From Yersinia entomophaga (GTDB taxonomy: Bacteria > Pseudomonadota > Gammaproteobacteria > Enterobacterales > Enterobacteriaceae): a DNA stretch of 64,000 nt. A program made the position numbers and the translations under genes. Each line of letters begins with the position of its first letter. Position 1 is the stretch's first letter. The stretch covers positions 2,491,076 through 2,555,075 of the forward strand of contig NZ_CP010029.1 of the NCBI RefSeq assembly GCF_001656035.1. Reading direction: 5' to 3'. Positions 53,471-61,113 of this stretch are shown in pieces. The notes under the pieces were generated by a model that was not told the DNA's origin, made no database searches, and saw only the letters and a list, made by a program, of their open reading frames with translations.

Positions 53471-53539
53471 ATGGAAATTATTATTCTTGAAACCAAGCTA
53501 CCAGAGCAGAATAAACCTCGACCAGCAGCCGAACAATAA
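53471..53539 (+). CDS. 22-residue peptide, candidate precursor peptide
   Basis: A very short gene: ATG 53471, 22 codons, TAA 53537-53539. The ribosome site GGAGG (53458-53462) is eight bases before the ATG, the best in the neighbourhood, which argues for real and strong translation. The peptide begins MEIIILE, then a Lys/Leu/Pro/Glu/Asn-containing middle, and ends PRPAAEQ. It has no Cys, Ser, Tyr or Trp. Its length matches PqqA (22-24 residues), the precursor of PQQ, but the Glu-x3-Tyr pair used in PQQ is absent. It stands at the head of genes for PqqD/PqqC-like proteins and is separated from them by a hairpin. I propose it is the substrate or scaffold of those enzymes; a leader peptide for attenuation is the main alternative. 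Confidence 0.6.
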   Translation: MEIIILETKLPEQNKPRPAAEQ

Positions 53540-53547
53540 CGGTCAAG

Positions 53548-53571
53548 ACCTCCCTAAAATATTAGGGAGGT
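53548..53571 (+). terminator. hairpin between peptide gene and first PqqC-like gene
   Basis: ACCTCCCTAA and TTAGGGAGGT form a perfect 10-base stem with a 4-base loop (AATA), nine bases after the peptide stop. The next bases TAGCTCATA are not a T run, so it is more likely an mRNA stabiliser or partial attenuator that makes the peptide more abundant than the downstream enzymes. Confidence 0.7.
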
Positions 53572-53620
53572 TAGCTCATACTGACGTTTATAAAACAATT
53601 TATGATCTGGAGAGCGAATC

Positions 53621-54634
53621 ATGGAAGGTATCAACAAGCCTTTATTACTGCCCAATACGGTAGTTTTAGACAAGACGGCCTCGCGAGCGGGAGTGACGCT
53701 AACTATCGCAGACCTCAATCAATGGGATAACTTCAAACGCCTGCTTGAATGCTGTGACGGCACGCAAACCCCACAACAAATCGCTACACACCTATCACTC
53801 GACATCACCACCGTTAATCATACTTTGGCATCTCTGGAGTCCGCAGGCTTCATCTGGTGTCTGCCAGCGTATCAGGCGATTCCTACGCCACTTTTTTTGA
53901 CGGAATTCAACCGCTGGCTGCCCATTTGGGTGCATAAGATGTATGACCAACAGATATGGCAAGATTTGTATGATGGTAAAGAATCGCCGTCGGTGCTTAT
54001 CGGCTGGGCGCAGGAAAATATGCATTACACTCGCAGCGTTATGTCGCATATGCCTCGGGCTATTCACTATGCCGATGACCAAATCGGGCATGGCATCCAA
54101 TTTCGTCATCTCAGCGAAGAGTGGGATCATTACCGGTTATTTATGGCCGCTTGCCACGATGTGGGTATCGATCAGGCTCAGTTGGATCAAAGCCCGCCCC
54201 TAGCCAGTACCACCAGCATTACGCGTTTTATGGCCAATGTGGCTCAAATGGGAACGCTGGTGTACAACGCCTGCGAAGCCTTGCTGGAAGCCACCACCCA
54301 AAACGGGCAATCGGTGATCGATTTCTATCAAACGGCCGGCGAGCGGCTAGAACTCCCTCAGGCATTCACCGATAAGCTGATTCATCATTTGATGGCAGAT
54401 CAGAAGTTTGAACATATCGATATCTTCGAACACCTACTGGAAGGTCATTCGACATTACCGGCACAGAAAGTTACTCAGATTTTCACTAGCTGTCATCGGC
54501 TCGCCAATTGGTTTGAGATATGGCATGACGATATTTATCGGCATTATCACTCATTGCCGCTTTCTGGCGCTCAGTGTGTTTCTACATCATCCGACCAGCT
54601 TTCTGGTACCCACTACGCAAGTTCAACCATATAG
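53621..54634 (+). CDS. PqqD-like domain fused to PqqC/TenA-like oxidase-type domain
   Basis: 337 residues, not recognised as a named protein. Residues 8-80 look like PqqD and other RiPP-recognition elements: a strand region (NTVVLDKTASRAGVTLTIAD), then CDGTQTPQQIATHLSLDITT and LASLESAGFIW, a winged helix. Residues about 90-315 are all-helical and resemble the heme-oxygenase-like/PqqC/TenA fold. Residues shared with the paralogue at 55520 and suited to a metal site are Glu132 and His135 (ENMH), His143, HLSEEWDH (163-170), and His256-x3-Asp260-x4-His265. The fold includes cofactor-free oxidases (PqqC) and di-iron enzymes (CADD, UndA). SD GGAGAG is six bases before ATG. The last 25 residues are Ser/Thr-rich and unconserved. 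Gap to the next gene is 15 bases. Confidence 0.65.
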   Translation: MEGINKPLLLPNTVVLDKTASRAGVTLTIADLNQWDNFKRLLECCDGTQTPQQIATHLSLDITTVNHTLASLESAGFIWCLPAYQAIPTPLFLTEFNRWLPIWVHKMYDQQIWQDLYDGKESPSVLIGWAQENMHYTRSVMSHMPRAIHYADDQIGHGIQFRHLSEEWDHYRLFMAACHDVGIDQAQLDQSPPLASTTSITRFMANVAQMGTLVYNACEALLEATTQNGQSVIDFYQTAGERLELPQAFTDKLIHHLMADQKFEHIDIFEHLLEGHSTLPAQKVTQIFTSCHRLANWFEIWHDDIYRHYHSLPLSGAQCVSTSSDQLSGTHYASSTI

Positions 54635-54649
54635 GAAAGGGTTAACTTT

Positions 54650-55480
54650 ATGGATAATACCGCGACAGCCCCAGCACTACCCCTTCTGACTCCTAAGGAC
54701 TTATCCTTTCCCGCTGACGCTTGGAACATGATTCAGCCCGAAGAGATGAATGAACAGTTTATCGCCGTGACGACTTCGCTGCGTGGCTGGCTGAAAGGCG
54801 GCGCAATGAGCGAATACTATGGATTAACGCCTCACTGCTGCAAACTCGCCGTTGAAATGTGCCACCTGCTGTATGGATTAGATAAAGCGCTGGTACGATG
54901 CGCTGCGGAAACCGAAGATAAGCAGCTTCAGGAGCTTTTTATTCTGCATGCTTTCCACGCTCATCGAATGAAAAAAACCTGGGATAACATTTGTCATGAG
55001 CTGACCCAAAAACCTCTGGCTGAACTGGAGCCACTGACCTCAACCTTAATGTTGCAGCTCACACTGGAGAATATCGCCGCTAAAGATCCTCTGGCTTTTG
55101 CCTACGCCATCGATCTATTTGGATCACCTGGCTACATCGAATCTATCGAACCGGTAGTGGCGTTCTTTAGCGAGCTTTTGGATAACCCGGAAATCATTGC
55201 TCACCTTGCTACGTGGAAATCAGAGTCTATTGATAATGACACCTCTTTCGCCAGTATTCCCCTGACCAAAGTCTACGGATATCCCCTTGCGGGCAGCTAT
55301 GGCAAAGCCTGTTGCGATTTTATCGGTCCGCGCCTGCAACGAGATATCGATACCAGCCTGATTAATCTGGCGGCTCTGGGGGATCAATTTCATTTGTTTT
55401 ATCGCGGTGTGCAGGTTTTTTACGTCGAGAAGGCATTCTCCTTCCCTCAATTGCACATGAATTGGTTACACAGCGCCTAA
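54650..55480 (+). CDS. helical protein of unknown function in the PqqC-like operon
   Basis: 276 residues; I do not recognise it. It is predicted mostly helical, with a His-rich helix LFILHAFHAHRMKKTWD near residues 97-111 and a Cys pair in TPHCCKLAVEMCHLL (about 60-74). A second Cys pair lies in GKACCDFIG. No signal peptide or membrane helix is seen. Stretches such as AKDPLAFAYAIDLFG recall helical di-iron or TenA-like proteins, so it could be a diverged third member, but the metal-ligand pattern of its two neighbours is not visible. SD GGAAAGG nine bases upstream; 15 bases after the first enzyme gene and 39 before the next, so co-transcribed. Confidence 0.6.
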   Translation: MDNTATAPALPLLTPKDLSFPADAWNMIQPEEMNEQFIAVTTSLRGWLKGGAMSEYYGLTPHCCKLAVEMCHLLYGLDKALVRCAAETEDKQLQELFILHAFHAHRMKKTWDNICHELTQKPLAELEPLTSTLMLQLTLENIAAKDPLAFAYAIDLFGSPGYIESIEPVVAFFSELLDNPEIIAHLATWKSESIDNDTSFASIPLTKVYGYPLAGSYGKACCDFIGPRLQRDIDTSLINLAALGDQFHLFYRGVQVFYVEKAFSFPQLHMNWLHSA

Positions 55481-55519
55481 TGCCACCAGCACCACAATCG
55501 GTGAATACTGGAGAAAATC

Positions 55520-56500
55520 ATGCTGTTAAAAGATTCCGTTGTGGTTGAATATGTTCGCGAACGAGTTTTGCGCCTCACCTCCCGGCTACAGGTAGTTGAG
55601 CTGGTTCATGATGATATCAATGCATTTTTTGTCGAAATGCTGTCGAGAAACCGAGACCCAGAATCCGCTTTGATAGAAACAGGGTGCAGCGCCGATTTCA
55701 GCCGAGACTTTATGGCATTCCTGCATAAAAACGTTCTGCTCTATGCCATTCCGATTAATGCTGATTATATTGCTGCCGCAGATGCCGCTGACCTGATAAA
55801 CAACGAGCTGAATCATTGGGCGGATATACTTTACTTCGACCCATTCTGGTCAACGATGGAAAACCCGACGGCAGCGACAGATCTGAATACGCTTTATGCT
55901 TGGGCAATAGAAAACTACCACCATACTCACAGTGTGATCCGACATTTAGGAGCCGCGCTATCTCATACTCAGAATCAATTGGTCGCGGACAAACTCATTA
56001 CACATTTGTCTGAGGAATGGGATCACCCTTATCTGTTCAAACTTAGCGCAATACGTTTTCGCCGTGCTCATCTGCTACCCGCACTAGAAGAAACGCTGTT
56101 GCCGTTACCCTGCACTCAGTCTCTTTGCGCGCTGTTGCAATTGGCCGCCAGACGAGGTTGTTTCGCCTACAAAAGCTGCGTAGCCGTACTGGAAAACACC
56201 GCTCGACGAGTCAATGAAACCCGAACATTTTATCGAAATATTGCCGAGCGAAACGCGTTAGATTATAGCGTGGTTGAACCCTTCGTTATCCACGCAGAAA
56301 CGGATGAAAACTATGATCATCTTAATTCGTTAAGTCAGTTTTCTGCTCACAGTCCGCCTTTAGCCGTAGCTTGCGTGGAAGAAGCCTTAGGGTTGGCTTA
56401 TCGTTTTGCAGAGGCACTCAATCTGTGGCAACGCCATATGATGGATTTGTACCTCACTCGCTCTTTAGGTGAAGGCCATCGAACTCGACAAACAGCCTAG
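55520..56500 (+). CDS. second PqqD-like/PqqC-like fusion protein
   Basis: 326 residues, a diverged paralogue of the protein at 53621. The N-terminal 78 residues keep the shape of the PqqD-like domain (DSVVVEYVRERVLRLTSRLQ, then a winged helix ending FLHKNVLLYAIP) but lack the usual D-G-x-x-T turn, so the recognition function may be lost or changed. The helical domain keeps the shared residues: Glu131 and His134 (ENYH), His142, HLSEEWDH (162-169), and His258-x3-Asp262-x4-His267. The pairing of two similar proteins suggests a heterodimer or two successive oxidations. GGAG lies six bases before ATG 55520. Confidence 0.65.
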   Translation: MLLKDSVVVEYVRERVLRLTSRLQVVELVHDDINAFFVEMLSRNRDPESALIETGCSADFSRDFMAFLHKNVLLYAIPINADYIAAADAADLINNELNHWADILYFDPFWSTMENPTAATDLNTLYAWAIENYHHTHSVIRHLGAALSHTQNQLVADKLITHLSEEWDHPYLFKLSAIRFRRAHLLPALEETLLPLPCTQSLCALLQLAARRGCFAYKSCVAVLENTARRVNETRTFYRNIAERNALDYSVVEPFVIHAETDENYDHLNSLSQFSAHSPPLAVACVEEALGLAYRFAEALNLWQRHMMDLYLTRSLGEGHRTRQTA

Positions 56501-56514
56501 GAGTGGCTGGGTAT

Positions 56515-57705
56515 ATGCCGTTGTGGATAAATACTCGGCCGTTACTATCAATCTCTATTATTTTTGCCGGATCGTCATTGGCCTATTACATGCTGATGAC
56601 GACTCTCGCCACTTATCTCTATGATTATCTGAACTTATCCGTAGCCACCGTTGGCACCATCATTTTTGGCTACGTTTTTACCTCACGTCTGGCAAAGGTC
56701 GCTTTGGGGCCGTGGTTCGATCGATTAACTCTACGCACTAGCCTGATGCTTTCTTTAAGCATTGCCGCCGTCGGTTTTTTACTGGCTGCATCAGATAAGC
56801 TGATAGGTATCCTTGCTCCTTGGTGCCTCTGTATTGCTGGCGTGGGCGTTTCTTCCATCGTATTGCTAACCCACTCTGCTATCGCGCGCCAAAAACAGTC
56901 TTCATCCGACGCTTCTCACGCTCCTGCCGATTATTCATTTATCTACGTTCTTATGCATGGCTCGGCATTAATCGCCCCTGCCATTGGTTTTAATATATTG
57001 CTCAATTATCCTGGTCAGCTGTATTGGGTTATTGCTAGTTTCTATCTCGCTCTGCTGCTATTTTGCCGGTTTTTTCTCTCTGAACCTCACCACCAGTCAG
57101 TTGAGAAAGCCAAACCGATCGTTATAGATTTTCTGATCGCCTTCAAAAAACAGCATTACTGCCGATTCTTGCTGATCAATAGCCTGCTATGGATGCTTTA
57201 TGCTCAGCTTTTTTCCACCATTCCACTCTACGTGCGCGAAGTATTAGGCGCAGAAAGCCATATCACGCGGTTCTACATGGTCGAAGCCTTGTCTGTGATG
57301 GTGCTGCAATACTGGGTCAGCGCCCATATTAACCCGCGGATTCAGGCTTATTTTCCCAAGGTGACATTAGCGGCGTTTTCTCTATCCTTCCTGCTGATTT
57401 ACTACGCTCATAACATGTTTTTCATCCTGCTGGCAGGCTGTATTTTTGCCTTTGCACTAATGGTATTTATGCCGTGCTCAAACGCGGCTAATGCCTCATT
57501 CGCCGAGCCAGGGCGTTTCGCTACCTACTTCGGGCTGGTATCACTGTCTGCCACTCTGGGAGATTCGCTCGGCAGTATATTGGGAATGGTCTGCTTTGAT
57601 TTGTTACTGCAAAACGAGATGCTAAAACACTACTTTCTCTGGCTCGCCGGCATTACCGCAGCACTGGCAATTCTCTGTCGCAATCCGTATAACTGTCCTT
57701 TCTGA
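56515..57705 (+). CDS. MFS transporter of the PqqC-like operon
   Basis: 396 residues with about 12 transmembrane helices. The major-facilitator loop after helix 2 appears as [13 protein letters not shown], close to the G-x-x-x-D-R-x-G-R-R type motif. Probably exports or imports the product of the upstream enzymes across the inner membrane. It begins within 15 bases of the preceding stop. I use ATG 56515; GTG 56503 overlaps the AGGAG element and is less likely. No terminator is seen before tex, 35 bases downstream, so read-through into tex is possible. Confidence 0.8.
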   Translation: MPLWINTRPLLSISIIFAGSSLAYYMLMTTLATYLYDYLNLSVATVGTIIFGYVFTSRLAKVALGPWFDRLTLRTSLMLSLSIAAVGFLLAASDKLIGILAPWCLCIAGVGVSSIVLLTHSAIARQKQSSSDASHAPADYSFIYVLMHGSALIAPAIGFNILLNYPGQLYWVIASFYLALLLFCRFFLSEPHHQSVEKAKPIVIDFLIAFKKQHYCRFLLINSLLWMLYAQLFSTIPLYVREVLGAESHITRFYMVEALSVMVLQYWVSAHINPRIQAYFPKVTLAAFSLSFLLIYYAHNMFFILLAGCIFAFALMVFMPCSNAANASFAEPGRFATYFGLVSLSATLGDSLGSILGMVCFDLLLQNEMLKHYFLWLAGITAALAILCRNPYNCPF

Positions 57706-57740
57706 TTTCCCTATTCATCTATCGAACTGATACCAGACTT

Positions 57741-60092
57741 ATGAATGAACCACTGAGCCGCATTATTGCAAGCGAACTACAGGCCCGGCCGGAGCAAGTC
57801 ATCTCCGCTATCCGCCTGCTTGATGAAGGTAATACCGTGCCCTTTATTGCACGGTATCGTAAGGAAGTTACCGGCGGGTTGGATGATACCCAGTTGCGCC
57901 AGCTGGAAACCCGTCTGGGTTATCTGCGTGAATTGGAAGACCGCCGCCAAACCATTCTCAAATCCATTGAAGATCAAGGCAAGCTAACTGAGCAACTCGC
58001 CGGTGCCATAAACGGCACTATGAGTAAAACCGAGCTAGAAGACCTTTATCTGCCTTATAAACCGAAGCGTCGCACGCGCGGACAGATTGCGATTGAAGCC
58101 GGTCTGGAACCTCTGGCCGATAGCTTGTGGAACAATCCGCAGCAAGAGCCTGAATCCGTTGCCGCCGCCTATATCGATGCTGAGAAAGGCGTTGCCGATA
58201 CCAAAGCCGCCTTGGATGGCGCGCGTTACATCCTGATGGAGCGTTTCGCCGAAGACGCCACGCTGCTGGCTAAAGTGCGTCAGTATCTATGGAAAAATGC
58301 GCACCTCGTCTCAAAAGTAGTTGAAGGCAAAGAGCAGGAAGGGGCAAAGTTCCGCGATTACTTCGAACATCATGAACCTATCGCTCAGGTACCTTCGCAC
58401 CGCGCATTGGCTATGTTCCGTGGCCGCAATGAAGGCGTGCTTCAACTGTCTCTGAATGCCGATCCGCAGTTTGAAGAACCGCCGCGTGAAAGCCAGGGCG
58501 AACAGATTATTATCAATCATCTGGATCTGCGCCTGAATAATGCGCCTGCCGATGCGTGGCGGAAAGCCGTCATCAACTGGACATGGCGCATCAAAGTTTT
58601 ACTGCATTTGGAAACCGAATTGATGAGCACCCTGCGCGAGCGGGCGGAAGAAGAAGCCATCAACGTGTTTGCCCGTAATATGCAGGATTTGCTGATGGCA
58701 GCACCTGCCGGCATGCGCGCCACCATGGGTCTGGATCCAGGATTACGTACCGGAGTCAAAGTCGCCGTGGTTGATGCCACCGGTAAATTAGTGGCTTACG
58801 ACACGGTTTACCCTCATACCGGTCAGGCCACCAAAGCCGCCGCCACTGTCGCGGCGCTATGCATCAAGCATCAGGTTGAACTGGTGGCAATTGGTAACGG
58901 CACCGCGTCTCGGGAAACAGAGCGCTTCTTTACCGAATTGCAGCAGCAATATCCGGCGGTTACCGCACAGAAAGTGATTGTCAGTGAAGCCGGAGCCTCC
59001 GTGTATTCCGCATCTGAGCTGGCGGCACTGGAATTCCCCGATCTGGATGTCTCTATCCGTGGCGCGGTGTCAATTGCCCGTCGCCTGCAAGATCCGCTGG
59101 CCGAGCTGGTTAAGATCGATCCAAAATCTATCGGGGTTGGCCAGTATCAGCATGACGTTAGCCAGAGCCAATTGGCTAAAAAACTGGATGCGGTGGTTGA
59201 AGACTGCGTAAACGCCGTTGGCGTGGATCTCAATACAGCGTCGGTGCCATTACTAACCCGCGTTGCCGGTCTGACGCGCATGATGGCGCAAAATATCGTG
59301 AACTGGCGTAATGAAAATGGTCGTTTCCGTAATCGTGAACAGCTATTGAAAGTCAGTCGTTTGGGGCCAAAAGCCTTTGAGCAGTGCGCCGGTTTCCTGC
59401 GCATCAACCACGGCGATAACCCGCTGGACGCCTCGACGGTGCATCCCGAAGCCTATCCGGTAGTCGAACGTATTCTGGCTGCGACCGAGCAGGCGTTACA
59501 GGATTTAATGGGCAATCCAACCGTACTGCGGAACCTGCAAGCCAGAGATTTTACTACCGAGCGTTTCGGTGTGCCGACGGTGACAGATATTCTTAAAGAG
59601 TTGGAAAAACCGGGTCGCGATCCGCGTCCTGAGTTTAAAACCGCAACCTTCGCAGACGGCGTTGAAACCATGAACGACCTCACCGTGGGAATGATTCTGG
59701 AAGGTTCGGTGACTAACGTCACCAATTTTGGAGCCTTTGTTGATATCGGCGTCCATCAGGATGGTTTGGTGCACATTTCTTCACTGGCAGACAAATTTGT
59801 CGATGACCCACATAAAGTGGTGAAAGCCGGCGATATCGTCAAAGTGAAAGTAATGGAAGTAGATTTACAGCGTAAACGTATTGCTTTAACGATGCGTTTA
59901 GACGAGCAACCGGGAGAAACCAATGCCCGACGCGGCAGCGCTGACAATAGTGCTAAACCTCGTCAGGGAGGACGCAATAGTCAGGATTCTCGCGATAGAG
60001 CGCCAGCCAAAGGACGCACTGCTAGCGCTACCGGCGCAGGCAACAGCGCCATGAGCGACGCGCTAGCAGCGGCCTTAGGCAAAAAACGCTAA
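57741..60092 (+). CDS. tex: Tex/YhgF, transcription accessory RNA-binding protein
   Basis: 783 residues, similar to E. coli YhgF (773). An N-terminal helical region includes [20 protein letters not shown]; a YqgF-like RNase-H fold domain (about 325-450) has [17 protein letters not shown]; helix-hairpin-helix motifs follow ([19 protein letters not shown]), then an S1 RNA-binding domain (about 650-720, [20 protein letters not shown]) and a basic disordered tail. Acts on transcription and RNA turnover. Its usual E. coli neighbour greB is separated from it here by the peptide operon. Confidence 0.95.
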   Translation: MNEPLSRIIASELQARPEQVISAIRLLDEGNTVPFIARYRKEVTGGLDDTQLRQLETRLGYLRELEDRRQTILKSIEDQGKLTEQLAGAINGTMSKTELEDLYLPYKPKRRTRGQIAIEAGLEPLADSLWNNPQQEPESVAAAYIDAEKGVADTKAALDGARYILMERFAEDATLLAKVRQYLWKNAHLVSKVVEGKEQEGAKFRDYFEHHEPIAQVPSHRALAMFRGRNEGVLQLSLNADPQFEEPPRESQGEQIIINHLDLRLNNAPADAWRKAVINWTWRIKVLLHLETELMSTLRERAEEEAINVFARNMQDLLMAAPAGMRATMGLDPGLRTGVKVAVVDATGKLVAYDTVYPHTGQATKAAATVAALCIKHQVELVAIGNGTASRETERFFTELQQQYPAVTAQKVIVSEAGASVYSASELAALEFPDLDVSIRGAVSIARRLQDPLAELVKIDPKSIGVGQYQHDVSQSQLAKKLDAVVEDCVNAVGVDLNTASVPLLTRVAGLTRMMAQNIVNWRNENGRFRNREQLLKVSRLGPKAFEQCAGFLRINHGDNPLDASTVHPEAYPVVERILAATEQALQDLMGNPTVLRNLQARDFTTERFGVPTVTDILKELEKPGRDPRPEFKTATFADGVETMNDLTVGMILEGSVTNVTNFGAFVDIGVHQDGLVHISSLADKFVDDPHKVVKAGDIVKVKVMEVDLQRKRIALTMRLDEQPGETNARRGSADNSAKPRQGGRNSQDSRDRAPAKGRTASATGAGNSAMSDALAAALGKKR

Positions 60093-60100
60093 TCCAACCG

Positions 60101-60129
60101 CGCCGCTGACTCTTGTCAGCGGCGTTTTT
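60101..60129 (+). terminator. rho-independent terminator after tex
   Basis: CGCCGCTGAC and GTCAGCGGCG form a perfect 10-base stem with loop TCTT, followed by TTTTTCC, eight bases after the tex stop. Confidence 0.92.
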
Positions 60130-60385
60130 CCTTCCCAGTTCGCGCCACTCTCTCCCTTTTCTCACTGCTATTCTGTGATATGCCTTTCATAATCTTTTGG
60201 TCTATAAATATGAAATTTTATATTCATAGATGATTAGCAGAAGCTAAACATCTATTTTCTGAGTCCATCATATTTTTTCTATTTGTGTTGGACCTCTCAA
60301 AATAAATGAGGCGACTGACGCAACCCTAAGGATTTATTAAGAAACATAATAAATAAGATTAACTAAATATAAATCCAGATATTAA

Positions 60386-60399
60386 TTGATTCAAATCAT
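60386..60399 (+). promoter_or_regulatory. FNR-like site upstream of feo
   Basis: TTGATTCAAATCAT differs from TTGAT-N4-ATCAA only at the last base. It is about 400 bases from feoA. FNR control of feo is known in E. coli, but the distance makes the role uncertain. Confidence 0.5.
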
Positions 60400-60611
60400 G
60401 GTGAATTGCAGATAGTGTAAATTAGAATTATTATCCTTAAGGCTGGTCGTATATGTAAATTGAAATACAATTCATTAACCATTTTAACCAGCCATTCTCG
60501 TTTGCGAACGCCACACTTTGGTGCTAAAAAAAGAAGATATCGGCCTAGAGCATATTATTCCTAATGTCGTAACGAATATTTACCATTAGGCTTTTGATCG
60601 CTGTTGAATAC

Positions 60612-60630
60612 GATAACGATTCTCACTATC
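60612..60630 (+). promoter_or_regulatory. Fur box of feoABC
   Basis: GATAACGATTCTCACTATC fits the 19-base Fur consensus GATAATGATAATCATTATC at 13 or 14 positions, 165 bases upstream of feoA. Fur-Fe(II) would repress the operon in iron-rich cells. Confidence 0.75.
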
Positions 60631-60794
60631 ATTATTGTGTCTATTATCGCTTAGCGCTACCGCCCGCAGTTCAATGGCTAGCGCTAATAGCCCGATTCCT
60701 CTGGCAGATAATGTGATATTCGCACCTGGCGTTGAGCTGGTTAGTCCGCCATTTTGTTGCCGATAATGTCATCTTTTATTATCACGAGGGTTAT

Positions 60795-61019
60795 ATGCAT
60801 CTTCTTCCTCAACGCGCTTATAAGATTTTGGGATTCTCTCCTGAAATCAGCCCGGCTTATCGACAAAAATTATTGTCGCTCGGCATGTTACCCGGTTCAT
60901 CATTTAATGTTGTGCGTCTCGCACCATTAGGCGATCCCATTCAGATAGAAACTCGCCGCGTTAGCTTGGTCTTGCGTAAAAAAGATTTAGATTTTCTGAA
61001 TTTGGACCTACAGCCTTAA
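60795..61019 (+). CDS. feoA: FeoA, ferrous iron transport accessory protein
   Basis: 74 residues, SH3-like, with [20 protein letters not shown] and [14 protein letters not shown] almost as in E. coli FeoA (75). ATG 60795 with GAGGG four bases upstream gives the right length; the frame from 60732 is longer than the family. Cytoplasmic partner of FeoB. Confidence 0.95.
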   Translation: MHLLPQRAYKILGFSPEISPAYRQKLLSLGMLPGSSFNVVRLAPLGDPIQIETRRVSLVLRKKDLDFLNLDLQP

Positions 61020-61113
61020 TTTTTAGGTTCCTTTCATTTTATTTTCTCTGCGGCTCGGTTGGGTATATCACCTGGTCTAGATTAATTTTAATTTACTCAT
61101 ATTACGTTGGATC

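Larger units (their letters stand above)
60130..60794. other. long AT-rich gap upstream of feoA
   Basis: 665 bases with no gene of coding character. It holds an FNR-like site (60386-60399) and a Fur box (60612-60630). An inverted repeat GGCTGGT (60441-60447) / ACCAGCC (60487-60493) brackets a smaller AATTG/CAATT repeat and could fold into a small hairpin; whether it is an RNA gene cannot be said. Confidence 0.6.

Noticed and set aside
60732..60794. Longer feoA start at 60732
   Set aside because: It would add 21 residues absent from FeoA proteins, and ATG 60795 has its own GAGGG.
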